A stretch of 64,000 nucleotides of DNA from JAFAXD01 sp051985675 (GCA_051985675.1 JBPYFJ010000054.1:48070-112069), one strand, 5' to 3'. Positions 36,151 to 44,867 are shown, numbered from the stretch's first letter. A program made the numbers and translations. The notes: generated by a model not told the origin, from the letters alone.

Positions 36151-37146
36151 ATGTCGACAACGACGATCGATCCCAATGGATTGGTGCTGCTCGCCGATAT
36201 CGGCGGCACCAACGCCCGCTTCGCGCTCCGCTCCGGGCAGACGACAGGGCCGGTTCAGCACTTCGCGGTCGCCGATTACGCGCGCTTTGACGATGCGCTC
36301 ACGGCGTTTCTCGATCATCAGGCCGGTGGAACCAAGGTGGATGCCGGCGTCATCGCGGTCGCCGGTCCGGTGCGGATGGGGCGCGCCGAATTCACCAACA
36401 GTCCCTGGACGATCGACGCCGACGCGCTCAAGAGGGCGCACGGTTTCAAGGCCGTGAGCGTGGTCAACGATTTCGAAGCGGTTGCCCGTGCCCTGCCCAG
36501 CCTGAAGCCGACCGATTTGTTTCGTCTCGGCGGCCAAGAGCCGCTCGCGACCGAGCCCATCCTCGTGCTGGGGCCCGGCACGGGACTCGGGGTCGCTTGC
36601 CTGGTCCCCTCCCCGGGAGGGCTGCCGCTGGTCATCACCACTGAAGCGGGCCACATGCACGCCTCGAGCTGGTCGCCGCGCACCGACGCCGTCATCGAGT
36701 ATCTGCGCGGCCGCCACGGGCGCGTTTCGTGGGAGCGGATGATCTCCGGACGCGGGCTTGAGAACCTGCTTGCCGCGCTCGCGGCGGTGGATGGCCTCGA
36801 CGTTCCCAAGCGGACCGCCGCCGAGATCACGCAAGCCGCCCTCGACGGGACGTGCCCTGCTAGCCGGGCGACCGTCGATCTGTTTTTCGCGTTGTTGGGC
36901 GAGTGCGCCGGCAACTTGGCGTTGGCCTACGGGGCGCGCGGCGGCGCCTACATCGCCGGCGGTATCGTCCCGCGCTTCGTCAAAGAACTCGAGACTTCCG
37001 CGTTCCGGCAGCGCTTCGACGACAAGGGGCGCCTGAGCCCCTATCTCAAGGGAATTCCCTGCTGGCTGATCACCCATCCCAACACCGCGTTTCTCGGGCT
37101 TGAAACCATGGCGCAGGCGCTGACATCGCCCGCGCCTAAATCATGA
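36151..37146 (+). CDS. glk: Glucokinase (Glk, ROK-unrelated bacterial type)
   Basis: 331 residues. ADIGGTNARFAL near 14-25 is the phosphate-binding motif, SVVNDFEAVA near 104-113 carries the catalytic Asp, and GPGTGLGVA and EAGHMHAS complete the family pattern of E. coli-type Glk. It phosphorylates glucose with ATP. The ATG at 36151 begins the conserved protein; the open frame upstream to 36082 has no similarity and the ribosome binding site is weak. It lies 81 bases after the epimerase gene, so it may share that transcript. Confidence 0.93.
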   Translation: MSTTTIDPNGLVLLADIGGTNARFALRSGQTTGPVQHFAVADYARFDDALTAFLDHQAGGTKVDAGVIAVAGPVRMGRAEFTNSPWTIDADALKRAHGFKAVSVVNDFEAVARALPSLKPTDLFRLGGQEPLATEPILVLGPGTGLGVACLVPSPGGLPLVITTEAGHMHASSWSPRTDAVIEYLRGRHGRVSWERMISGRGLENLLAALAAVDGLDVPKRTAAEITQAALDGTCPASRATVDLFFALLGECAGNLALAYGARGGAYIAGGIVPRFVKELETSAFRQRFDDKGRLSPYLKGIPCWLITHPNTAFLGLETMAQALTSPAPKS

Positions 37147-37215
37147 CGACGAGTTCCCGGCCAGAAGGCCGGCGCCGGCTCCCGACGCGTATGCCCTCAC
37201 AACCGTGCTAGGGTT

Positions 37216-37239
37216 GTTCCGGCGTTCCGGCGTTCCGGC
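37216..37239. repeat. Tandem octamer GTTCCGGC x3
   Basis: Three perfect copies of GTTCCGGC lie between glk and the pentapeptide-repeat gene. Copy number may vary between strains. It sits 17 bases ahead of the start codon. Confidence 0.75.
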
Positions 37240-37255
37240 TTCAGGCCACGCAATA

Positions 37256-38047
37256 ATGTCGTTTCCGATGAAGCGTCGTGCGTTCCTCGCGGGTCTCGGC
37301 AGCGCTTCGGCGTGGCCGGTGGCGGCGCTGGCGCAGGACATGATGCGACATCTCGATCTCACGTCACCCGACATGGTGACGGCCGAGATGACGCGTGCCG
37401 ACGTCGAGGCTGCGCTGGCGTCGCATCAAACCGATTTCACAGGCAAAAGATTATCCGGCCTCGACCTGTCCGGGCTCGATCTGTCGGGCGTCGTGCTGCG
37501 CGCCGCACGTCTCAACAAGACCAGGCTCAATGATGCGAAGCTCGACGGCGCCGTCCTCGACCAGGCCTGGCTCCTGGATGCCGACTTGAGCTATGCGAGC
37601 CTACAGAAAGCCAACATTGTTGCCGCACAAATGCAGCGCACGAAGCTCGACGGCGCCAACCTGTCGGGTGCGCGTATAACGGCTGATATGACCCGCGCGA
37701 GCCTGGTTGGCACCATTCTGACAGATGCAAATCTGAGCGCCGACAACCAGTCCATGGGCCTCATGCGCGCCGTTCTGCAATCCGCGAATCTGAGCGGAGC
37801 GAACTTGCGGCACGCCAATCTATCCGGTGCCAACCTCGAATTCGCATCGCTCGTTGCCGCCGATTTGACCGGCGCCTCATTGCGCGACGCCCTGTTTGGG
37901 GGCGCCAACCTCACCGCAATCACGATCAGCGGCGCTGACTTCTTCGGTGCCGACCTTGCGTCTGCCCGCCTCGTGAACCCGATCGGGCTCGATGCTGCCA
38001 AGAATTTCGAGAAAGCCATGAACCGGGATCGGCTCTTGCATGAATGA
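37256..38047 (+). CDS. Exported pentapeptide-repeat protein
   Basis: 263 residues from ATG 37256 (or 259 from ATG 37268). The N-terminus KRRAFLAGLGSASAWPVAALAQ is a Tat-type signal with the RRxFL pattern. After about 45 linker residues, nearly the whole mature protein consists of A(D/N)LxX repeats (LSGLDLSGLDLSG... SGANLRHANLSGANLEFASL), predicted to form a right-handed beta-helix of about 30-35 repeats. Function is unknown; such proteins range from gyrase mimics to structural or binding modules. Its last four bases overlap the GH79-like gene start. Confidence 0.88.
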   Translation: MSFPMKRRAFLAGLGSASAWPVAALAQDMMRHLDLTSPDMVTAEMTRADVEAALASHQTDFTGKRLSGLDLSGLDLSGVVLRAARLNKTRLNDAKLDGAVLDQAWLLDADLSYASLQKANIVAAQMQRTKLDGANLSGARITADMTRASLVGTILTDANLSADNQSMGLMRAVLQSANLSGANLRHANLSGANLEFASLVAADLTGASLRDALFGGANLTAITISGADFFGADLASARLVNPIGLDAAKNFEKAMNRDRLLHE

Positions 38048-39516
38048 AAAAAACATCTTCCCCAAACGCGGTGATCTGCCCGCACACCCTGACACGCCGG
38101 AGCTTGGTGACCGGAATGACGAGTACGGCTCTTGGTTTGTGCGCTTGCGAGATTGGTCGGGCGCAAGCGGCGATCGACGTTCGCGTTGTCGTCGATGACC
38201 ATATCGCCGGAACGCAAATCCCATCTGACTTCATCGGGCTAAGCTACGAATCGGCGATTCTCGCGGGCGGTGACTATTTCACCCCGAGCAACACGTCGCT
38301 TCTCGGACTGATCCGTTTGCTCGGACCCAACGGTGTCATCCGCGTCGGCGGCAACACCAGCGAACGCACGATCTGGCGTTTGCGCGATGAACCCGCGCCG
38401 CCGGGCAGCCTCGTCCTGACGCCCACGAGTATTGATCGCTTGGCCGCGGTCCTGCGTCTGCTCGGATGGAAGCTGATCTATGGGCTCAATCTCGCGAGCG
38501 GTACTCCGCAAGCTGCTGCCGAGGAGGCGGCCTACGTGGCGCGCGTCGTCGGGGCAAATCTTCTCGCACTCCAGATCGGCAATGAACCGGACGGGTTTGG
38601 CCGCTGGAACGCGGTGCGGCCCAAAACCTATGACGTTCCGGCCTACCTGACCGAATGGGATTCATTTCGCGCGGCGGTTCGGGCCCGCGTGCCCGAGGCG
38701 CGCTTTGCTGGTCCGGACGTCGCCAGTGAGACCGCGTGGGTCGCGGCATTGGCAGAGAAAGCACCCGATGGTCTCGTGCTCCTGACTCGGCACTACTATG
38801 CAGAAGGGCCCGCTGGGGCGCCGCAAGTGTCGCTTGGGAAGCTGCTGCGCTCCGATCAGGAAATCGCGTCTGTGCTCGAGCGGCTCGGGCGCGCCGGACG
38901 CACCTATCACCTGCCGTTTCGGATCACCGAAGCTAACTCCGTCTACAACGAAGGCCAACGTGGCGTAAGTGATACGCTCGGCGCGGCGCTGTGGGGCCTC
39001 GAGCTGATGTTTCAGATTGCGGCGGCGGGCGCCGCCGGTGTGAATTTTCACGCCGGGGTTCACAATCTGCGCGCCGGCGAGGACAAGGCCTACACGCCCA
39101 TAGCGCGCAGCGGCGGCGGCTACCGGGCGGCCGCGCTCTACTATGGCATGCTCGCATTCGCGCAAGCCGCGCGCGGCGCGCTTGTCCCAGTGCGCGTTGT
39201 GCCTGCTACGCCCGACGTCCGCGCCTATGCCGTGCGCGCGGCGGATGGGGGGCTCCGCGTTGTCGTGATCAACAAGGACGGCCAAAACGACCTGCGGCTG
39301 CGCATCGATCCCGGACGCGATCGCGCCTCGGGTGCTGCGCTCACGTGGCTTGCCGGTCCGGGCCTCGACGCGACCGCCGGGGTGATGTTGGGCGGCGCGA
39401 GCGTTGACGACGTCGGCGGATGGACGCCGGCGCACCAGGAGGCACCCGTTACCGACGCCGGGATCGCAATCGGCTTGCCGGCGGCGAGTGCGGTCGTCGT
39501 GACCGTGAGGAGGTGA
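38044..39516 (+). CDS. Exported GH79-like glycoside hydrolase
   Basis: 490 residues. The N-terminus has a Tat-like signal (TRRSLVTGM). The TIM barrel starts with IGLSYES near 64-70. The acid/base is Glu181 in LQIGNEPD and the nucleophile Glu296 in FRITEANS, with spacing that fits the GH79 beta-glucuronidase/heparanase family. VNFHAGVHN follows, and the last ~100 residues form a beta domain. A beta-glucuronidase- or xyloside-like activity is plausible but not shown. Translation is coupled to the pentapeptide-repeat gene by ATGA. Confidence 0.82.
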   Translation: MKKTSSPNAVICPHTLTRRSLVTGMTSTALGLCACEIGRAQAAIDVRVVVDDHIAGTQIPSDFIGLSYESAILAGGDYFTPSNTSLLGLIRLLGPNGVIRVGGNTSERTIWRLRDEPAPPGSLVLTPTSIDRLAAVLRLLGWKLIYGLNLASGTPQAAAEEAAYVARVVGANLLALQIGNEPDGFGRWNAVRPKTYDVPAYLTEWDSFRAAVRARVPEARFAGPDVASETAWVAALAEKAPDGLVLLTRHYYAEGPAGAPQVSLGKLLRSDQEIASVLERLGRAGRTYHLPFRITEANSVYNEGQRGVSDTLGAALWGLELMFQIAAAGAAGVNFHAGVHNLRAGEDKAYTPIARSGGGYRAAALYYGMLAFAQAARGALVPVRVVPATPDVRAYAVRAADGGLRVVVINKDGQNDLRLRIDPGRDRASGAALTWLAGPGLDATAGVMLGGASVDDVGGWTPAHQEAPVTDAGIAIGLPAASAVVVTVRR

Positions 39517-39613
39517 AGGCAATCACGGTCGCTGCGATGCAACCAGCACGAAAACGGCGCAGGTGTCGACGATGGCGTTGGCAGACCGCCGGTAACGGCG
39601 CTACGATATGCCT

Positions 39614-39650
39614 TGCATGACCCGAAAAATAGACGCGGGCCGGTCATGCA
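39614..39650. repeat. Inverted repeat TGCATGACC/GGTCATGCA
   Basis: Perfect 9-bp arms at 39614-39622 and 39642-39650 with a 19-base spacer containing AAAAAT. It lies 100 bases after the GH79-like stop and 60 before the PQQ enzyme start, and could be a terminator or an operator. Confidence 0.5.
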
Positions 39651-39681
39651 CCAACAACAAGCGTAGACCACTCAATTCTTC

Positions 39682-39693
39682 TGCAAATTTGCA
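39682..39693. promoter_or_regulatory. 12-bp palindrome TGCAAATTTGCA ahead of PQQ enzyme
   Basis: A perfect palindrome four bases upstream of the GGGAGGAG ribosome binding site of the PQQ dehydrogenase gene. A dimeric repressor could bind it, but its closeness to the ribosome binding site leaves an RNA role possible. Confidence 0.35.
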
Positions 39694-39710
39694 ACACGGG
39701 AGGAGTTCAA

Positions 39711-41435
39711 ATGAGTCGTGATCCAACTCGACGACCGTCGCTCGTGGCTATTTTTGGTGCATCCGTCTTCGCGGTCACGGGCATCGCATCCGCCCAGGAG
39801 GTCGGTCAGGGTCCGGCTGCGCCGGTCGTTGCCCCCGTGGTCGCCACCCCGGTGACCCAGGACATGCTCAACAAGTCCGCTGGCGACGACAAGAATTTCC
39901 TCCACACCAACGGCGACTACACTCAGCAGCGCTTTTATCCGAACAAGCAGATCACACCGCGCAACGTCGCGCGGTTGCGGCCGGCCTGGATTTTCCAGAC
40001 CGAGGTGAGGGAGTCGATGGAGACCTCGCCGATTGTCGTCAACGGCGTCATGTACATCACCACTTCGTTCAGTCACGTCTACGCGCTCAACGCTGCGACC
40101 GGCGAGGAGATCTGGCACTACAAGCACAATATGGGCCCAATCACGACTTACTGCTGCGGGCCGAACAACCGCGGCGTCGCGGTTCTGGACGACAAGGTCT
40201 ATCTCGCCACGCTCGACTCCAAGTTGGTGGCGCTCGACGCCAAGACCGGCAAGCCGGCGTGGACAGTGACCGTGGCGGATCCCGAGCTTGGCTACAGCGA
40301 GACGATGGCGCCGACCGTGGTGAACGGCAAGATTCTGCTTGGCACCAACGGCGGCGAGTACGGCATCCGCGGCTTCGTCAAGGCCTTCGATGCGAAGGAC
40401 GGCAAGGTGCTTTGGACCTTCAACACCATTCCGGAGAACTCGGTCGGCGTCTGGGCGACGAAAGACGCGACCGGGCGCGATATGCATCGCGACATCGCGG
40501 CCGAGAAGGAAGCGCTTGCCAAGAATGGCGACCCCTATAAAACGCTGGGCGGTGGCGTCTGGCAGAATCCGGCGGTCGACCTCGCGACCAAGCGCATCTA
40601 CTTCATGGTCGGCAATCCGTCGCCAGACCTCGACGGTTCATTGCGTCCTGGCGACAACCTCTACACCGACTCGCTGGTTTCGCTTGACCTCGATACCGGC
40701 AAATACGTCTGCCACTTCCAGTACATTGCCCACGACGTGTGGGATCTCGACGCGGTCAGCCCGCCCGTACTGGTCAATGTCAGGGACAAGAGCGGCAAAA
40801 CCATCCCGGGCGTGATCCATGCGGGCAAGACCGGGCATGTGTACGTGCACGACCGCAAGGATTGCAGCCTGATCCGCTTCTCCGATGCGATGGTCGCCCA
40901 GGAGAACATGTGGGTGCTGCCGACCCCTGAGGGCGCGCGCATGCTGCCCGGGGCCAATGGCGGCGTCGAATGGTCGCCCATGACCGTCAATCCGGGTCTC
41001 GGGCTTACCTACGCCATCAACCTGCATCAGCCGATGACCTATCATGTGCAAAGCACGCCCTACCCGAGCGGCAAGCTCTGGCTCGGCGGCGCGTTCAAGG
41101 TCATCCCGAGCGAGCAGCAATCCGGCAACATAACCGCCGTCGACTACAACACCGGTAAGATCCGCTGGCAGGTGAAGACGCCGGAGCCGATGATCGGCGG
41201 CATTCTGGCGACCGCCGGCGGCGTCGTATTCGCGGGCGAGGCGAATGGCCGCTTCCGCGCCTATGACGCGGCCAACGGCAAGGTGCTGTGGACATTCAAT
41301 GCTGGCGCGGGCGTCAATGCGCCGCCATCCTCCTACAGCGTCGCCGGCAAGCAGTACGTCGTCGTCGCGGCTGGCGGCAACGTGCAGATCGACTCCAAGC
41401 GCGGGAACAGCGTCATCGCGTTCACGCTCGACTGA
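39711..41435 (+). CDS. PQQ-dependent alcohol dehydrogenase, predicted lanthanide type
   Basis: 574 residues. The signal peptide ends at GIASAQ, and the rest is an eight-bladed propeller. Active-site elements are vicinal Cys148-Cys149 (TYCCGPNNRG), Glu216 (GGEYGIRG), Asn302 (VGNPSPD) and the catalytic Asp345 in HDVWDLDA. Asp347 stands two residues after it, as in XoxF/ExaF enzymes that use lanthanides; calcium enzymes usually have Ala there. There is no fused haem domain. The dihaem cytochrome c downstream is separated by a terminator. GGGAGGAG precedes the ATG. Confidence 0.88.
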   Translation: MSRDPTRRPSLVAIFGASVFAVTGIASAQEVGQGPAAPVVAPVVATPVTQDMLNKSAGDDKNFLHTNGDYTQQRFYPNKQITPRNVARLRPAWIFQTEVRESMETSPIVVNGVMYITTSFSHVYALNAATGEEIWHYKHNMGPITTYCCGPNNRGVAVLDDKVYLATLDSKLVALDAKTGKPAWTVTVADPELGYSETMAPTVVNGKILLGTNGGEYGIRGFVKAFDAKDGKVLWTFNTIPENSVGVWATKDATGRDMHRDIAAEKEALAKNGDPYKTLGGGVWQNPAVDLATKRIYFMVGNPSPDLDGSLRPGDNLYTDSLVSLDLDTGKYVCHFQYIAHDVWDLDAVSPPVLVNVRDKSGKTIPGVIHAGKTGHVYVHDRKDCSLIRFSDAMVAQENMWVLPTPEGARMLPGANGGVEWSPMTVNPGLGLTYAINLHQPMTYHVQSTPYPSGKLWLGGAFKVIPSEQQSGNITAVDYNTGKIRWQVKTPEPMIGGILATAGGVVFAGEANGRFRAYDAANGKVLWTFNAGAGVNAPPSSYSVAGKQYVVVAAGGNVQIDSKRGNSVIAFTLD

Positions 41436-41448
41436 TCGCAAACCGGCA

Positions 41449-41523
41449 CTAGTGCCCCGCCTCCGAAGTTCGTGATACATTGCAGCATCCCCTAACACGA
41501 ACTTCGGAGGCAAGGGGCACTAG
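41449..41523. repeat. Palindromic element 1 bounded by CTAGTG/CACTAG
   Basis: 75 bp. Perfect 16-bp arms GCCTCCGAAGTTCGTG (41459-41474) and CACGAACTTCGGAGGC (41496-41511), extended by CTAGTGCCCC/GGGGCACTAG with a two-base bulge on the right side. The left edge also forms GGCACTAGTGCC. It looks like a miniature inverted-repeat element or stable RNA hairpin. Confidence 0.75.
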
Positions 41524-41536
41524 CAAGTACATGATT

Positions 41537-41614
41537 CTAGTGCCGCTTATCGATTTCAAGTTCCCGCACGAGCTTGCTGCAGTTGCTGTAGGAACTTGAA
41601 ATCGGCGCCACTAG
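41537..41614. repeat. Palindromic element 2 bounded by CTAGTG/CACTAG
   Basis: 78 bp, 13 bases after element 1. Perfect 14-bp arms CGATTTCAAGTTCC (41551-41564) and GGAACTTGAAATCG (41591-41604). It shares the same CTAGTGCC-type ends and size as element 1, but its arms differ in sequence. Confidence 0.7.
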
Positions 41615-41625
41615 CGGGTGCCAAC

Positions 41626-41655
41626 AAAGACGGGACCTTGGTCCCGTCTTTTTTT
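41626..41655 (+). terminator. Rho-independent terminator
   Basis: Stem AAAGACGGGACC/GGTCCCGTCTTT (12 bp) with a tiny loop and a run of seven or more T. It lies 190 bases after the PQQ dehydrogenase stop and before the cytochrome c gene, so those two genes are probably transcribed separately. Confidence 0.88.
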
Positions 41656-41704
41656 GCCGAGGCGTCATGCGCGGTGACGCCCGATCATGGCGGTTTGAGA
41701 TTTG

Positions 41705-42301
41705 ATGAGAAAGCTGGTGACGACGATCGCGGCTCGCATCGCACTCACAGGCCTGCTGTTTGTAGCGGGGCCTTTGACGCATGCGCAGACGATTGAAGAA
41801 AAGGCCGAGGCGTGTGCCGCGTGCCACGGCGAAAATGGCATCCCGCCGGATAAGACATTTCCAGTGATTTGGGGGCAGCATCAGGGCTACCTCTATCTGC
41901 AGCTGCGCGATTTCAAAAGCGGCACGCGCAAGAGCGCCGCCATGGCACCGTTCGTGGAAGCGTTGGAGCGCGACGATATGATGGCGCTCGCGGCCTATTT
42001 TTCCAAAAAGTCCTGGCCGGATCTGCGCCAGCCGCCCGCGCCCGAACCGATCGCTGCGCGCGCCCTGCGAACCAATGCGGCGGTGGTGTGCACCGGATGC
42101 CACCTGGCGCAATATCAGGGCGACGGCACGCAACCCCGCCTCGCCGGGCAGACTGAGGAGTATCTGGCGAAATCGATGATTGATTTCCGCACGCGCGAGC
42201 GTGGCAACAATCCCGGTATGTCCGACCTCATGATCGCGACGCCGGAGGGCGATCTCGCCGCAATGGCGCAATATCTCGCCGGGCTGCAGCTGAATAACTA
42301 A
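41705..42301 (+). CDS. Periplasmic dihaem cytochrome c (c4-like)
   Basis: 198 residues. The signal peptide ends near THAQT. Two haem-binding motifs are C37AACH and C129TGCH, each starting a domain of about 85-90 residues, the arrangement of c4-type cytochromes. FKSGTRKSAAMAPFVEAL supplies the likely axial Met of haem 1 and GNNPGMSDLM that of haem 2. It could accept electrons from the PQQ dehydrogenase, but the terminator shows separate transcription. The stop codon overlaps the ankyrin gene stop on the other strand. Confidence 0.92.
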   Translation: MRKLVTTIAARIALTGLLFVAGPLTHAQTIEEKAEACAACHGENGIPPDKTFPVIWGQHQGYLYLQLRDFKSGTRKSAAMAPFVEALERDDMMALAAYFSKKSWPDLRQPPAPEPIAARALRTNAAVVCTGCHLAQYQGDGTQPRLAGQTEEYLAKSMIDFRTRERGNNPGMSDLMIATPEGDLAAMAQYLAGLQLNN

Positions 42302-43236
42302 CGCCGTTCTGACAGCGCGGCGCGCACGGGCTCACGCGTTGCGAGATCAAGCGCCGTTTTGCCCTGGTGGTCGCGCTGCGTGGGATCTGCGCCCCGTTTC
42401 AGCAGTTGCCCGACCGTCGCGGCGTCGCCCAGCTCCGCTGCGATCATGAGCGCAGTGCGGCCGCGATTGTCAGTTGCATCGATTGCGGCGCCGCGATCGA
42501 GCAGCAGCCCGATCACGGCATCGGCCGCGGCCGGATCAACCCCCTCGGCATGGCCGGCTGCCCACATCAGCGCGGTCAGATCGTTGCCGTAGCGTTCGTT
42601 GGGCGGAACGTTGGCGTCGAGCAGCCGCGTTACGATGGTATGAAAGCCGCGCGCGGCCGCGTAGGTCATCGCCGTCTTGCCGGTGCTGTCGCGCAGGTTC
42701 GGGTCGGCACCGCGCGCCAGCAGCAGCCCGACAATATTGTCGTTGCCCTGGAAGGCCGCCGCCGCAAGCGGGGTGACCCCTGATCGCCCCGGCAAATTGG
42801 GATCGGCGCCGCCGCGCAGCAGCAGATCGATTGCGTCGGCGTGCTGGTTTTCGGCCGCTGCATAGAGGGCCGTCGAGCCTGCAAGGTTGCGCGCGTTGAC
42901 GGCGGCCCCTTTCTGCAGGAAGAGCTCGACCAGTGTGGTGTGGCCGGCCCGGGCGGCGTGCGCAAGCGGCATCGCTCCGAGCCGGTCGCGCGCCTCGAGC
43001 GAGGCCCCATCGGCGAGCAGGCGGCGGGCAAGCTCTCCGCATCCCCGGTCGGCGGAGGCAAACAACGTCTGATTGGTCTCGACCGACGTGATCTGCGACT
43101 TGATCAGATCAAGCTTGATACCGAGCTCGCGGCAAACGCTCGCGTCTTCGGCTCGCCCCGACGATACCGCGGCGACGGCGGCGAACAGGAACGCGGTCGG
43201 CAGCAACGACGATGAGCGACGCGGGGTCTCAATCAT
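42298..43236 (-). CDS. Exported ankyrin-repeat protein
   Basis: 312 residues. A hydrophobic N-terminal segment (LLPTAFLFAAVAAVSSGRA) acts as signal peptide. About seven ankyrin repeats follow from residue 60, with GxTALxxAAxxGxxxxVxLLLxxGADxN patterns such as DSTGKTAMTYAAARG. Two Cys lie before the repeats. It is a protein-binding scaffold, probably periplasmic; partner unknown. The ATG at 43236 starts the signal peptide, preceded by GAGG 11 bases away. Its stop overlaps the cytochrome c stop by three bases. Confidence 0.87.
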   Translation of the reverse strand: MIETPRRSSSLLPTAFLFAAVAAVSSGRAEDASVCRELGIKLDLIKSQITSVETNQTLFASADRGCGELARRLLADGASLEARDRLGAMPLAHAARAGHTTLVELFLQKGAAVNARNLAGSTALYAAAENQHADAIDLLLRGGADPNLPGRSGVTPLAAAAFQGNDNIVGLLLARGADPNLRDSTGKTAMTYAAARGFHTIVTRLLDANVPPNERYGNDLTALMWAAGHAEGVDPAAADAVIGLLLDRGAAIDATDNRGRTALMIAAELGDAATVGQLLKRGADPTQRDHQGKTALDLATREPVRAALSERR

Positions 43237-43345
43237 GCAGCAGCTACCTCGCTGGAAAATGTTGGTGTCGTCAATGCTGCCACGAACACCCTTTAGAACC
43301 AAGATTTTGGCCCGCGCAATATCCAGTCTGACATCGCCAATTCGT

Positions 43346-44653
43346 TCAAAAACTGGCCAGGGTTTTCAGGCCGAGCACAACGGCATTTTTGTTGAGGCTG
43401 GTTCCACCGGGATACTGCACGATCTGGAAGTTCGGCCGGAAATACAGCCCGGGCGTCGGCACGTAGGTGTAGAACAGCTCGTAGACATACTCGGAATGTT
43501 GAATCGGCACGGGTCCATTGTTGCTCAGGATGTTCTGCAAGGTCTCGACCGTGGCGACGCGATTGTTCACGTGGGTCGTGCCCCAAGCGAACGCAATGTT
43601 GTCGTTGGGACGCCAGCTGAACGGCGCCGTGTACATGATGCCGGCTGCGATCTGACGGTCGGTGAACGACGTTCGCTTGTCGGCCATTACTGCATTCAGA
43701 AATGCGCTCAACCCGCCGTTGGGGTTCTCGCTGGCGTTGCGCGTCAGCTGTTGCAGGAAGTTGATATAGGAGCCGTAGAGTCCCCGGTGTTTGAGCGGAG
43801 GTTGGTTGGTAAAGGCAGCTTGATTTCCATTGACGTCGAGAACGACATCGGGCTGCGTCGCCGAGGAAAACCACGCGCCGAACTTGTAGCTGCCCGGCAG
43901 CATGCCGTTGGCGAACTTGGGGAGCCATGCCAATTCGGCCGGCAGCAGGACGCCGCTGGAATCCTTATAGAACACCGGGGCCAGCGCCTCGGTGTAGCCC
44001 AGATACTGCTGGTTCTGATCGTAGGCGCCGAGCTGGAAATACCCGAATCCGTTGAAGTTGAACTTGATGCGTGCGGCCCACTGGCTGATCGGCCAGTTGT
44101 AGATGTAGTTGCCGACAAGGTTGCCGATGTTGGCGCCGCAGAACGTGAGGTTCTGGTAGTCGCAGGTGAATGCCGCAAAATCTCCGCCCACTGGCATGCG
44201 GCCCACTTTCAAGCTGATGAAATTGTCCAGGTAGTGTTGGTCGTACCAGAATTGGGTGAGCCGCGCGGTCTGGCCGCGCCCCCACACCTCCTGAACGAGC
44301 TGCAGCGTATTGATCTGCGCATCGGTCACGAGGTTGCGGCCGGTGCGCTCGGTGTACGTGATCTGAAATATCGCATCCTTCACGCCGACTAGGCGTTCGA
44401 GGTTGAGCGTTGCGCCGGCCTGGGACTGATCGGCGTAGCCCGCCCAACGTCTCACGCCGCCCTGGGTGTTGGTCCCGAACTCATTCGCGTATCCGAACTG
44501 AAAATCGATACCCTGCTGATAGAGGCGCGTGCGCAATCCGCCCCAATCGCCAAGCAGCCATGGCACGGACGGGACGGTCCATTGATCGGCATGCGCGGCG
44601 CTGCCTGCCAGGCACGTCGCCACGACCAGCCCGATTGCGCCTCTGCGATCCAT
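43346..44653 (-). CDS. OprB-family carbohydrate porin
   Basis: 435 residues. The signal peptide ends at GSAAHADQ. WLLGDWGGLRTRLYQQGIDF near 32-51 is the characteristic OprB start, and the protein ends in ASF, the C-terminal Phe needed by the outer-membrane assembly machinery. Amphipathic strands fill the rest, consistent with a 16-stranded barrel. Such porins admit sugars or small alcohols. It is divergent from the small exported gene at 44868 and 109 bases from the ankyrin gene. Confidence 0.92.
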   Translation of the reverse strand: MDRRGAIGLVVATCLAGSAAHADQWTVPSVPWLLGDWGGLRTRLYQQGIDFQFGYANEFGTNTQGGVRRWAGYADQSQAGATLNLERLVGVKDAIFQITYTERTGRNLVTDAQINTLQLVQEVWGRGQTARLTQFWYDQHYLDNFISLKVGRMPVGGDFAAFTCDYQNLTFCGANIGNLVGNYIYNWPISQWAARIKFNFNGFGYFQLGAYDQNQQYLGYTEALAPVFYKDSSGVLLPAELAWLPKFANGMLPGSYKFGAWFSSATQPDVVLDVNGNQAAFTNQPPLKHRGLYGSYINFLQQLTRNASENPNGGLSAFLNAVMADKRTSFTDRQIAAGIMYTAPFSWRPNDNIAFAWGTTHVNNRVATVETLQNILSNNGPVPIQHSEYVYELFYTYVPTPGLYFRPNFQIVQYPGGTSLNKNAVVLGLKTLASF

Positions 44654-44867
44654 GGGAGCGCCCCCCGATCGCTGCCCCGTGACGTCGCGCGCGCATCATG
44701 CCAAACGGGCCACCGTAAGTCTGTACCTCTAGTGCAACATAGGCTGGAGAACGTTGCTGCGGTGCGACCGGCAGCCAGGAGAGCCACAACTCACGGTAAC
44801 GTGTTGGCACAACAGACCAAACGCACCCATCTACGAGGCGCGGGCGGGTGCAACCCGAAGACCCCCA

